Positions 1 to 10,600 of a DNA stretch of 49,174 nucleotides are shown here, in pieces. A program made the position numbers and the translations under genes. The notes under the pieces are model-generated. The model worked only from the letters and a program-made list of their open reading frames with translations, ran no database searches and was not told where the DNA came from. The first letter of the stretch is position 1. Each line of letters starts with the position of its first letter. Source of the stretch: a virus; the IMG/VR virus record IMGVR_UViG_3300027749_000165, positions 1-49,174 of that record; one strand, written 5' to 3'.

Positions 1-277
1 CAGCGCACAGCAGGCAAAACAAGGAGTTGCAGGAATTAATGCAGCCGTTCAAGGCGCACAGGGACAAGCTCAGTCAACTCAGGATTGGATTAACCAAATG
101 ATGGGATCTCAATCGCAAGCAGTAAACGCACACAACCAAAACTGGCAGAATTATCAACAAGCCATGTACACAGGAGCAGTTAATAACGCTGCATCACAGA
201 ATGCTCAACAAGGTCAAATGTACCAAACGGGCGGTGCGGCTGCTGGAGCTGCACTTGGAGCAGCAGTAATTATTTAA
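1..277 (+). CDS. C-terminal end of a Q/A/N-rich protein (5' truncated)
   Basis: The reading frame is open from base 2 to the TAA at 275-277, giving about 91 residues of a gene that begins outside the window. The residues are rich in Gln, Ala and Asn, and the tail is Gly/Ala-rich and hydrophobic, ending in AAVII. Its composition matches the Q/A-rich proteins at 1752 and 2266, so it probably belongs to the same virion or internal-protein group. The stop shares one base with the next ATG, which implies translational coupling. The function is unknown. Confidence 0.7.
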   Translation, partial: SAQQAKQGVAGINAAVQGAQGQAQSTQDWINQMMGSQSQAVNAHNQNWQNYQQAMYTGAVNNAASQNAQQGQMYQTGGAAAGAALGAAVII

Positions 278-1122
278 TGACAAACACATACACACAAACA
301 TTAATCACTCAAACAAAAGAAAAAGCAAAACAATGGATAAATAGGTGGCCTAAATCGGCTATCTTGTGGAGTGGAGGAAAAGACTCTACTGCATTGCTTC
401 ATTTTCTTAAATTTGAATGTGATATTCATTTGCCTGTAGTTCAATTCAGGGAACCAGCATTTCGCGAGCGTTACGCATATAGCGATAAACTGATAAAAGA
501 ATGGGATCTTGAAATGCATGAGTATCCTCCAACTAGGGTAGCAATATCAGACGGGCCAGATGTCAATACTGGAGAAATGAGGTTTGATTTATTGAAATAC
601 CAGCAATGGGGCATCAAATGCATCGTGCTTTCTTTAGGAACAGAGCGTCCAATAGGTGATGAGAAGTATTTGTGTGGGGTTGATTTTTTAGGAAGGCCAA
701 CGGGAGCGTTTAATTGGCCTTGGCAGTCGGTTTTCATAGGAACCAAGCAAGGAGACACAGATCCAATAAAAGGACACGTTCCCATGTCTCAAGACATCAG
801 ATATGCAGAAGGATCTCCAATTAGTTTGTATTTGATGCGTGATTGGGACGACGATCAAATATTTTCATGGCTTGTAGATAACGGAGTATGCCCAGATATG
901 GACAGGTATGAATGCATTGAGGGCAAATGGGGTCACAAGGCCGACAAAAGCAAAAATGCTGATTATATTCCAACTTGTCTTAATTGCATCGACAGGCATA
1001 CGGCAGGACAGCCTGCGTATTGTCCCAAACTAAAGGCAACCATTAGCAATATGTCGCATCTAGCACCGTATGAGGACATTGTCATCCAAGACCTTGGTTT
1101 TAAACCTGTATGGAACAAATAA
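277..1122 (+). CDS. PP-loop ATPase, PAPS reductase-like
   Basis: This is a 281-aa protein with the PP-loop signature SGGKDS at residues 32-37, the pyrophosphate-binding motif of the adenine nucleotide alpha-hydrolase/PAPS reductase superfamily. A Cys-rich C-terminal part (C-x-x-C in PTCLNCIDRH, then AYCPKL) could bind metal or a cluster. Family members adenylate or reduce sulfur compounds, and related folds occur in DNA phosphorothioation (DndC) and in many phages without a proven role. It sits within a run of virion-type genes and is coupled to both neighbours. Superfamily assignment is firm, but the substrate is unknown. A second, different PP-loop protein lies at 32984. Confidence 0.75.
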   Translation: MTNTYTQTLITQTKEKAKQWINRWPKSAILWSGGKDSTALLHFLKFECDIHLPVVQFREPAFRERYAYSDKLIKEWDLEMHEYPPTRVAISDGPDVNTGEMRFDLLKYQQWGIKCIVLSLGTERPIGDEKYLCGVDFLGRPTGAFNWPWQSVFIGTKQGDTDPIKGHVPMSQDIRYAEGSPISLYLMRDWDDDQIFSWLVDNGVCPDMDRYECIEGKWGHKADKSKNADYIPTCLNCIDRHTAGQPAYCPKLKATISNMSHLAPYEDIVIQDLGFKPVWNK

Positions 1123-1123
1123 T

Positions 1124-1345
1124 ATGATACATGAATTCAAAACGCCAATAGATGTCGTAACGCCACTTGGTGATGGGTATTTATTTTATGTTCAAAGTGG
1201 AGGAAATTGGGGAAATGACATATTTACTGTAATATTAAGAAAGGGCGGCATAGTTAGGCATTTCACTAGTGATCAGATACGGATATACCAAAACGGAACT
1301 TGGGATATAACAAAAGATATTGATCTTAATAAAGAAACAGCATAG
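1124..1345 (+). CDS. Small hypothetical protein
   Basis: This 73-aa protein starts at an ATG one base after the upstream stop. An upstream in-frame start at 1070 would overlap the PP-loop gene by 50 bases, so I prefer 1124. The sequence alternates hydrophobic and polar residues (DVVTPLGDGYLFYVQSGG, then IFTVILRKGG), which suggests a small beta-barrel. It resembles in style the small protein at 47601. The family is not recognised. Confidence 0.6.
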   Translation: MIHEFKTPIDVVTPLGDGYLFYVQSGGNWGNDIFTVILRKGGIVRHFTSDQIRIYQNGTWDITKDIDLNKETA

Positions 1346-1356
1346 CGTACTTTTTT

Positions 1357-1740
1357 ATGGGAGGAGCTAATCCAAACGATCAAATTACTGCAACACACCT
1401 TGATTTCAACAAAGGTGATGGCAATGGCATTCCTGTAGCATCAGTAGATAAGAAATGGGATGTTCAAAGCGCACATCCAGAAGCTGTGACACAAGGAATA
1501 ATTAAAGGAATTGGTTCATTAGCTACATCGGCTATTGGTGCTGGTGCAGGAGCAGCTGCAAAAGGTGCTGGTGACGCAACAACAGCATCACAAGCCACTG
1601 GAAATATTGGCCCTGTAGCATCTAGCACACCATCACCACAAGGATTTACAGATGCAGTTCAATATATGCGCCGTCCATCTATGCAAAACTATATGGATAT
1701 GAACGCTCCAGAGAAATTCTCATTCAACTACAACCAATAA
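1357..1740 (+). CDS. Putative virion-associated protein with SAHPE motif
   Basis: This 127-aa protein begins MGG and contains an Ala/Gly-rich helix-breaking stretch at residues 65-85. Residues about 33-55 carry a motif (WDVQSAHPEAVTQGI, then KGIG) that recurs in the 611-aa protein at 2784 (WKVESAHPEQVTAGI, then QGVG). The shared motif indicates paralogy or a common binding site within this gene block. There is no recognisable domain. From position, a virion or internal head protein is likely. Confidence 0.6.
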   Translation: MGGANPNDQITATHLDFNKGDGNGIPVASVDKKWDVQSAHPEAVTQGIIKGIGSLATSAIGAGAGAAAKGAGDATTASQATGNIGPVASSTPSPQGFTDAVQYMRRPSMQNYMDMNAPEKFSFNYNQ

Positions 1741-1751
1741 CCAACACTACT

Positions 1752-2264
1752 ATGGGAGGATCAGGAGGAGGAGGGCAACAAGCCCCAGTTCAAGACAACA
1801 GCGCAATGCTTGCGTTCTTGTCCCAACAACAAGCGCAACAAGCAGCGGCACAAGCGGCAGCTCTAAAGGCTCAACAACAGGCCGTCTACAACGCTTCAGT
1901 TCAATCTGCCACTACAGCAGGTCAACAAGGCGCACAGCAGGCCCAACAACAGCTAGGATTGCAAAACCAATACCAGCAGGCTCAAGATGCGGCTGCGTTG
2001 CAGGCTCAGAATGCTGCGTCTCAAGGCCAAGGTGCTTCAGCAGCAGGCGGGGGATTTGATCTTGCGGCGGCACAAAAGAACCAGATGTCAAATCTAGGAG
2101 CAGGAGCTGGATACCTTTCACCTACGGCAGCTAATCTTTCATACTCTCCAAAAACAATGAATCCTGCGGCTACCACAGCGGCTCAGACACCATTAGCTAA
2201 TGCTGGCGTTACTGGTCAAAACCAAATAGGTAAATCTGCTACAACTACGCTAGGGGGATATTAA
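1752..2264 (+). CDS. Q/A/G-rich low-complexity protein
   Basis: This 170-aa protein starts MGGSGGGGQQ. It is dominated by Gln and Ala with long predicted helical runs (QQQAQQAAAQAAALKAQQQA) and a Gly/Ser-rich second half. It has the same length and the same MGG start as the next gene, suggesting tandem duplication followed by divergence. Similar Q/A-rich proteins in phages are often internal or ejection proteins, but no specific family is seen here. Confidence 0.6.
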   Translation: MGGSGGGGQQAPVQDNSAMLAFLSQQQAQQAAAQAAALKAQQQAVYNASVQSATTAGQQGAQQAQQQLGLQNQYQQAQDAAALQAQNAASQGQGASAAGGGFDLAAAQKNQMSNLGAGAGYLSPTAANLSYSPKTMNPAATTAAQTPLANAGVTGQNQIGKSATTTLGGY

Positions 2265-2265
2265 T

Positions 2266-2778
2266 ATGGGAGGGCATGGAGGCGGATCAAATAATAATTC
2301 GCAGCAACAGCAGGCACAACAGCAGGCACAACAGCAGGCACAACAGCTTGCCCAAATGCAGGCGGCTGCTAAAGCTGCTGCGGCTGCGGCTGCGGCTGCT
2401 GCTTTGAAAAAGCAACAGCAAGCTGAATACCAAACACGGCTTACTGGCGCACAAGAAGTTGGAAAGGTTGGATCTCAACAGGCCCAAGCACAGCTTGCAA
2501 GCACTGGACAAGCGCAACAGTCTGAACAAGCACCAATAGCGCAGGCGGCATCGCAAGCCGGAGGATCTGGATTTAGTTTGTCTGGATCTAAGCAGGCAGC
2601 ACTTGGATCAGTAGGTGGCGGCGGTGGAACATCGATTGCCCCTACAAATGCAGCGACTCAGACAGCAAACACAGGTGCTGGAGGGCAAGCAGCTAAGGCC
2701 GCAAATATTAACCAGACCAATAACGCAACTCAATTTACGGTTCCACAAACAGACGGCATTAAATTCGGCGGCTCTTAA
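2266..2778 (+). CDS. Q/A-rich low-complexity protein, paralogue of the upstream gene
   Basis: This is a 170-aa protein with an MGGHGGGSNNN start, then polyglutamine/alanine built from short DNA repeats, then a poly-Ala run interrupted by Lys, then a Gly/Ser/Thr-rich tail. It begins two bases after the upstream stop. Composition, length and start match the gene at 1752. The repeated DNA could allow length change by slippage. The role is unknown, and an internal virion protein is plausible from context. Confidence 0.6.
   Translation: MGGHGGGSNNNSQQQQAQQQAQQQAQQLAQMQAAAKAAAAAAAAAALKKQQQAEYQTRLTGAQEVGKVGSQQAQAQLASTGQAQQSEQAPIAQAASQAGGSGFSLSGSKQAALGSVGGGGGTSIAPTNAATQTANTGAGGQAAKAANINQTNNATQFTVPQTDGIKFGGS
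2308..2343 (+). repeat. Three perfect 12-bp tandem units in a Q/A-rich gene
   Basis: The unit CAGCAGGCACAA occurs three times head to tail at 2308, 2320 and 2332 and encodes Q-Q-A-Q repeats in frame. A GCTGCG-type repeat encoding poly-Ala follows at about 2376-2402. Because the unit is a multiple of three, slippage would change protein length without breaking the frame. Confidence 0.85.
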
Positions 2779-2783
2779 AAATT

Positions 2784-4619
2784 ATGGCACTAGAAACACA
2801 AGGCTATCAATTTCAGGCTACAACCCCTGATCTTTCGAGAGAATATCCCCTCACTTCGTTAAAGGCTTTGTCGTTTTCTGGTGGTGCAAATAGCCCATTA
2901 AATATTCAGCCACTTGCAGGATGGAAAGTAGAGTCAGCGCATCCTGAGCAGGTAACGGCAGGAATAACTCAAGGGGTTGGCGCAATTGGTAAGGGAATTA
3001 CGGCGGCATATCTTAGCAATAAAGAAAAAAAGGAGAAAGCTGATGCATTAGCTAAGTCTCAGGCTCGCGAGGATTTGTTGCTTGGACAAAAATACAAAGA
3101 AGAAGAAAAGCTCGCTAGAATTAGGGGAAAGTACGCACTTGATCATGCGGAACTAATGCAAGGAATTAAAGATAGGGTTCCAAAACAAACACAAACAGAA
3201 AAAGCATTTACAGATCTTGAACTGCCCCCGCTTAGTGCAGGAGATTCTTCTGAATCTTTATTGCCGCCATCGCCTGAAGTTGAACCAATTAATACTGGAC
3301 TTAATTTTAATGGTCTTCCAACAGAAGAAATTGATGGCTCAGGTCAACCTGCACCATCTGGGCTTAATTTAGATAATAAACCTCTTGGAGACATTACTAG
3401 TCCAGTTCCTCTTGCCGCCGCGCCATCAGCAACTGGAGAACAGGCACTGAATGCTCTTGGAAACATTGATTGGTCTAAGATGACTGCAAGTTTAGGAGTC
3501 GGAACAGGAGCAGGAGCATCACCTGTAAGTATTCCATCATCTCAACCAGATTGGCTTAGATCTCCTAAATCTGTAACTGGATCTCTTTCTAAACTTGGAG
3601 GAGTTGATAACGTAGATCTTCCTTTGCAAGATCAGTATTTTGCCGGAATGCAAAAGGGATTAGAACAAACTAAAGCTCCAACAATTCCTGCGTATGAGAG
3701 GCAGATGAATAAAAACTATAGATCTATTTCTGATCAACAGGCGCAAGACATCCATGACTATGCAGTATCTCATGGATATGATGCTCCAGTTCTTACTGGA
3801 CTTGGCGGAGGAATGACTGAAGTGAAATGGGCCAGCCCTGAGCAGACAGAGGCAAAAAAATCTCGCGAGGAAGCCGCTAGTGGTCGTCGCGAAATTCAAA
3901 CTCAAAATACACTCAACCGAGAAAGTGCAATGTTTCAAGGTCATCCAGCAATCAAAGCATTTACTGGAGCAAACGGAATGCAGCAATCTCTTCCTAGGTT
4001 TATTAAAGATTATGATGCTATTGTTAAAAACCCTGAAGGAGCTGGCATTTCTGACGTAGGACTCCTTGATATGTTTGCTCGCGCAGAGGGTGGAGGAAGA
4101 GTAACAGAGGGCCAAGCAAACTTAGCACTTGGATCTATGGGGCTTAAAGATAAGGCTATGCAGCTTGGGTACAAACTTGAGGGAGGAGATAGGCTTTCTC
4201 AAAATCAACGTGACCAAATGCTTCGTGTTATTGCGGAGGATCATGGGGTTCAAGTAGCTTTAGCCAATCAAGCTGTTCAAATGACTAGGAATAAGCTAAT
4301 TGATCAGGGAGTAACTAATGAACATAGTCTTCCCCAGCCTTATATTAAGGCAAAGACAAAGTGGGATGCATTAAACGAGATTACAGAAATGAAGAAAAAT
4401 GCATTAGCTATCCATGAACAGCAAAAACAAGCTGAAGCATCTGGAGATAAAAAAACAGCCAATGACCTTAAAAGGCAACTTGAAGACATTGGTAAGAGCG
4501 CAAAGGAACTTCGCTCAAAGATAGATAAATCAAAAAGCGCAATTATTAATATTGATGAGTTGGAAAATACTCCTCAAGGTTGGGGCGGTGGTGCATCAGG
4601 AATCCTCATCCAGCAGTAA
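2784..4619 (+). CDS. Putative internal virion protein, 611 aa
   Basis: This is a large hypothetical protein. Residues about 45-75 carry the SAHPE motif shared with the gene at 1357. The following region is charged and helical (NKEKKEKADALAKSQAREDLLL). The middle is Pro/Ser/Gly-rich, with no detectable domain. The C-terminal 250 residues are helical and highly charged and end in a coiled-coil-like stretch (EITEMKKNALAIHEQQKQAEASG is the core). It immediately precedes the giant polyvalent protein, whose ATG overlaps this stop (TAATG). Position and composition fit an ejected or internal core protein, but this is inference. Confidence 0.6.
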   Translation: MALETQGYQFQATTPDLSREYPLTSLKALSFSGGANSPLNIQPLAGWKVESAHPEQVTAGITQGVGAIGKGITAAYLSNKEKKEKADALAKSQAREDLLLGQKYKEEEKLARIRGKYALDHAELMQGIKDRVPKQTQTEKAFTDLELPPLSAGDSSESLLPPSPEVEPINTGLNFNGLPTEEIDGSGQPAPSGLNLDNKPLGDITSPVPLAAAPSATGEQALNALGNIDWSKMTASLGVGTGAGASPVSIPSSQPDWLRSPKSVTGSLSKLGGVDNVDLPLQDQYFAGMQKGLEQTKAPTIPAYERQMNKNYRSISDQQAQDIHDYAVSHGYDAPVLTGLGGGMTEVKWASPEQTEAKKSREEAASGRREIQTQNTLNRESAMFQGHPAIKAFTGANGMQQSLPRFIKDYDAIVKNPEGAGISDVGLLDMFARAEGGGRVTEGQANLALGSMGLKDKAMQLGYKLEGGDRLSQNQRDQMLRVIAEDHGVQVALANQAVQMTRNKLIDQGVTNEHSLPQPYIKAKTKWDALNEITEMKKNALAIHEQQKQAEASGDKKTANDLKRQLEDIGKSAKELRSKIDKSKSAIINIDELENTPQGWGGGASGILIQQ

Positions 4620-7600
4620 TGTCTTCAATAACAGATAATCCAGAACAATTTTTCAATGAACTAAGCAATACGAAGGAAGAAAAACCTTCTCCTGCTATAG
4701 TTCCAGAACCTCCATCTCCAGCGCAGGCTCCAGCAAAAGAAACATCTATAACGGAGAATCCATCTGCGTTTTTTGACAATCTATCAAAGCCCGTAGAGCC
4801 ATACAAAAAAGAGACTCCACAATCAGTATTTTTGGGTCAGGTTGCTGAAAAGAAAGCTCCAGAACTTGATACATTTGACATTGAATCATTAAATTCACTT
4901 CAGCCAGAGGAATTGCACGATGTTGCAATGGCTAGAAAAGACATTCCTTTGACTGATCAGCAGTTAAGGACTGCATACGATTTCCATAAGAATAAATCGT
5001 CATCTGACCAAAATTACGGGACACCTTCATCGTTGCGTGAGTTTATGGACATGACGAATCGATGGGCAGAGCCTATTGGTGAAGTCGGGAACGATGTGGC
5101 TCATACTTTATGGAGTGCTGCTAAAGGAGCTGGAAAGTTAGCCTACAGGACGGCTGATTTTGCGTTTGCTCCAGACATGAGTTTTGCTGAGAACAGGAAA
5201 TATTACACACCTGAGCAACAGGCAGAGCTTAAAAAGCAGCAAGATATAAAAAGAAAGTCCCTTGAGGATGCTTGGCAAAGTGCAGTAGATCCTATTATTG
5301 GGATGCCTGAAGAACTTGCTTGGACAGGAACAAAATTAGGCGCAGGTGGCATGGATTGGTATGACAGGGCCAGTGAAGCCGTTGGCCTTCAAGACCATGA
5401 AAAGAGTTTTCAGCATTTTAAGAATAGGCGTGCTGTTGAGTCGGCTCAGGCTCAATACTACATGGAACACCCTACTGCACTTGGAAGGACATTAGACCTT
5501 CCTATTGTAAAAAGCGGTCTTGAGGCTATTGTTAAACACGATATGCCTACCACTCAGGAGTGGATGGCATCACATCCAAACCTTTCTAGGGAGCAGGCAC
5601 AGGCAGAGCTAGACGCTATTGCAAAAGATCACGTTGAGACTCAATTAAGGGAAACTGAATCACGCATTGCTGCGACAGATCCAGATATTGCCACGGCATC
5701 TACATTCTTAGCCCCAGAGGGGATCGGAATGGGTACTATGGGCGCACTTGGAATGGGAGCAAGGGTAGCTAGTGAATTGACTCCAAAGATCGCTCAAGGG
5801 CTTAAATATTTTGGCAAGACGGACGCAGAAATAAATTCCATGCAGAATGCGGCTCAGATACTTCAAAGAGAGCAAAAGGCAAAGGCAGCTCAAGATATTA
5901 TGCAGCCATCTCTGCTTGAAAAGGCGGCAGGAGGGACTGCAAAGGCAATTGATTGGACTGGCGCACTTGCAAAAGGAATTACAGAAAAGATTCCCAAGCA
6001 AATACGTCCTTTTGTCCCATACGTTGCTGGAGGAACTGCCGGAGGATTGTATGGTCATGAGCAAGGACGCTCTGTGATTGGCGATGTGCTTCGTGGAATA
6101 GAGATTGCCGGACTTATGAAGGCTCCTGCATTAGTTCGTGATATTGAGGCAGCTAGGCGTATATCTGGAGGAGGCACTAAAGGCACATTTGAGACAATGG
6201 CTGGGTTTCCGAATGTCAGCGAGGGTGCTGCAAAGATACTTCGTTTTGGAGGCAAGAATGTTGATAACCTGTTAAGTAACGCCGCTGAATACGCAAAATC
6301 CGGCATACATGGGACAGCATTAGCCGTTGCAACTGGTGTATTAGATTCAGCTGATCCAGAGGAGATGAACAAACTTGTTTCCCAAGGTCTTATTTACAGC
6401 CTTGGAGGTCATGCCTTCCAACGAATTAAAGGAGGTCTTTCAGGCAAAGATCCTATCCTAGAGAAGCGCAAAAGGGCGCAGCAGGATGTTGACAATCTTC
6501 GTACATTCTCTGAGCTGTCGCCGGAATCTCAGAATACTTTGAAAGATGTCACTAGCTGGAACAATGTAGTAGAGAACCAGCAGCAGAAAGCTAATGACGC
6601 TCGCATTGCTTATCTTGACGCACTCCAAAGGGGTAGCAAAGACACTCCAGAGCTTAGAAATAAATGGCAGGCAGAAACAAATGCACTTTCTACTGTCATG
6701 CGTGCAAACGTCCAGACTCGTAATGAGTATGGACGGATCTTTGTTGACCAGCTATCGCGCAATACAAACTTAGCTAATGGCACGCTAAAGGCCGGACAGA
6801 ACAACGTAGGCGTTCACATTCTAACTCCAAAACAGATTTTTGATAAGTTCCGCCAAGACCCAGCTAACGCAGGAAAGAGCGATGCAGATGTGCAGGAGGC
6901 AGCAAGCCAAGCTGGGTTTTATAGCTCTCCAGATGGCGCAATTGAATACAAGTCAGGAATGGGAATGGAAGCACCCAAAAAAGACTTGGTTTTTGATAGA
7001 ACAAAGCCATCAATTGTAATTAATGCCGATCACCTGAAGGCTCGCATGAAGATATTTGGTGAATCTGCCAACCAAGCACTGAATCATGAGTTTGGGCATC
7101 ATATCAGCAATATTCCAGAGTTCCGCGAAGCAAATAAAGATGCTGAGGCATTGCTTTTTAGCCAAGAAATAAAAGACCCATCTGGTGCTGTAGTATCAAC
7201 AACTTCAGGAAGGTATAGCCCGAAGGATCTCGTAGATATGTACGAGAACAACTACATGAAGGGTAAATCACCAGAGCAAATAAAGCAGCTTTCTGAGTTA
7301 GCTGGCCTTTGGGATCATTCTCGCCAAGCATTGGATGAAAATGCCGTTGCCGCATACATGAAGGAAGAGATCCTAGCAGATCTTAACTTAGAGACTCTTT
7401 CAAACCATCTTGGTAAAGATCTTGATAGTGGAACACTACATCTAATGGATCTTGCACGCCTCAAGACAAAGAAGAACCTACTAGATAGGGCTGTTAACAA
7501 GTTTGCCGGACTTGGAGGAAAGGGAGATCCTGTATCAGCTCTTACTGGGGCAGAATTTTCTCCAGAAGTATTAGCAGCAAATAGGCAGGCCGTTCGCGCA

Positions 7601-10600
7601 CTGCAATCGCTTCAGGGAGAAGTTTCTCCTGCTGTAGCAGCTCCAGACGCACCAAAGATTAGCAGGGCGGAGATGATGAAGAACCGAGCCTTGCAGGAAC
7701 GTGCAAAATACAGCGGTCTATTCAAGACCAAGGTACAAGCACAAGTTTACGATGCTGCTGGGAAGCCCGTAGGTGTGCCTGTAGACATCGAAAACATAAA
7801 TGCATCCGAAGGGTCATGGCAGAACAAAAATGGATCTTTGAGGCAGGTTACGGGCTATGGTCAACGTCCTGACGAGGCGATGGGCGTGCAAATCCCAGAG
7901 GGTGGGTCATTAGTGGTCGGAAGGCAGATAGTCCGGCAGGCCGATGGGGTGACACCTGTGCTAATGGAGCCAAAGGAAGCAAAGCAGCTTCAGAAAGATA
8001 GGGCTAGGGTAGTGCGTGACGCTTTAAACACGCCGGACGCTGGCGCACCTAACCGATTTGAACCTACAGGCGATCCAGACGGCACATGGAGGGGTACATT
8101 TACGCCGCTGCAAATTGAGGCAATCAAGAATCTTCCAGAGGGCATTGTTCCTAAGTCTGTAAAGGAAAAGATGCTTAAAATAAATGATTTGATCGTTAAG
8201 GGAGATGGTTCACGCATTCTAGCGGATTATGCAGCAATGATGAATGATAATGGTCGTTACACGCCATATTCTGCAAAGATCTATGACCTTGTTCCGATTG
8301 GTATGCACCTTTCCAAAGATGGTCACTTCCTTGCTACAACGATTTCTGTAGGCAGGATGTTCGATAAGTTGAATAAATGGAGCGAGCGTATGCCTGCTCG
8401 ACTTTCGCCTTGGAACGGAAGCAAGGACGCATTCTTCAAAGAATTCACGCAGACGTATCTAAAGAATTGGCAGAACGGATTAGCCGGAGAGACTGGACTT
8501 GGCGGAACGCCAGCCGAAGCATTTGCCAAGAAAAACATCTTCAATGATTTCTTGAACCTTACTACAAAAGACGCAGCACCTCTTAATCCAGACCGCACAA
8601 GGACACCTCGTCAAAGGGGTGACGTTCGTGGAAAGGACATTGATCGTACAATCATGTCTGTCCGCTTGGATCACATTACGGAGCTGATGGACAACGAACA
8701 CGCTCCAAAGGTTCCAGTCAGCTACCAGAAAGCAAAGTTCAACATGATGCCAAAGCCAGAGGAAGGCGAGGAAGCCATAAAGCCTCTAACTTTTGCACCA
8801 AAGGGAGAGCAGCCTGCGCTTACGCCGGAGATACTTAAAGGCATTACGGCTACGCACATTGCCCCAACACAACAAGTTGGAAATCAAGCCATTCAAGAAA
8901 TATCCAAGAAATATGTAGAATCTGCCGGAATACCTCACGATCCCCACCAAGCCTCAGTTCCTGTTAACGAAGAAATCGCTAAGAGAATAGCTGATTTTTA
9001 CCAACAACAACAAGACAGCCCAAATGATCCTGCTGTTAAAAAAGCGTATACATCACTGGCTAATGAGGTTGTTGATCAGTGGAAAGCGTTTGAACAGAAT
9101 GGATATACGGCAGAGCCGTGGACTGAAAAAGGTCAGCCATACGCTAATTCTAAAGAAATGATGGAAGATGTGCGAAACAACAAGCATATCTATTATTTTA
9201 CAACTGAAAGCGGATACGGAGAATCAGGAATTACGGACAAAATGCGTCAAGAGAATCCAATGCTTTCAGCTAGTGGCGTTGATTTTGGAAACGCAAAGAA
9301 TGTTCCAGCAAATGATGTGTTCCGAGTTGTCCATGACATAGTTGGTCACGGTGCTAATGGTTACGAATTTGGGCCAAAGGGAGAATTCAATGCATATCTT
9401 GAACACAGCAGAATGTTCAGCCAAGACGCAAAGCCTGCTCTTGCCGCAGAGACATTAGCTCAAAATAGCTGGGTAAATTATGGGCCGCATCTTCGCGACC
9501 AAGCTGGAAATCTTCCCAAGAAGGGTGAGTCAGGATTTATTCCAGTTACAGAAAGACCATTTGCCGAACAAAAGAATGTCATCATCCCTAAAGAAATTCT
9601 TGATGAAGTTGATAAGTATTCACAAGAACAAAAGACCATGCAGCAAAACGGAATTAGCTTCATGCCAGCTAATAACGAAAAGCAAGAGGTTCAATTTAAG
9701 TCTAAGCCAAAAAAAGGATCTGTAAGCGGACGCACGTTTGATCTTGTCCATTTTGGATCTTATGGCCTGAAGGAGACTAGCCCAAAGAAGATGGGCAAGG
9801 CATACGCCACGAAAACGGATCTTAGCGGAGCTGATAAGACATATTTCTATGTCAATGGCACAGATTACGAGTCACAGATTTCTGGCGGCAATCCATACAC
9901 CGCAAAGGTAGACGGGAATAGCATTTACGATTTATCCATCGATCCGCTTAAAGTCACTGGGACAATGAATCGTCTTAAAATGGATCAAGCTATCCAGAAA
10001 GCTGGATATGCAGGCTATTACAGCCCCAAGAAGTGGAGTGGATCTGGCTTTGACGCAGTTGCAATGTTCAAGCCTGTCAAGGTGACTGAAGCCGAGCCAT
10101 CGGATATTTATTCTAAGCGAAAGCTGGCGGCTATCAACAAAGGAAAGAAGACATCAGAGGCTCCTGATTATGCGGCGGCTGATGCGGCATGGGAGCAAAG
10201 GAAAGGCGGAATGCAATTCATGCCATCCCGCGAGGAAGAGCCTGAGCGCATTAAGGAAGCTACCTACACCAATCCTCGCACTGGCAAGGTATCTCGCGGC
10301 GAAACGCACCTTATTGCTAATCCTAACGCACCACAGGAGGCTACAGACCGCGAATCGCCTGCTTATGGCTTTGAGACTGACAAGGGACGCATAGTTGACA
10401 GGAATGAAGCGTACAACATCGCGCAGGAGGCTGGTCAGCTAAAGGAGCCGACTAGTGAGGATGAGAAGTTTCATGCTGATCGCGGAGTATTGCACAGCGG
10501 GATGTATGAGCCGAAAGGAATCTCCTTCATGCCTGCCGCCGGAGAGTCAAAGCCAGTTCCTACGCAAGAGGAGCTGGATGCAATGAAGGCTAGATTGCCT

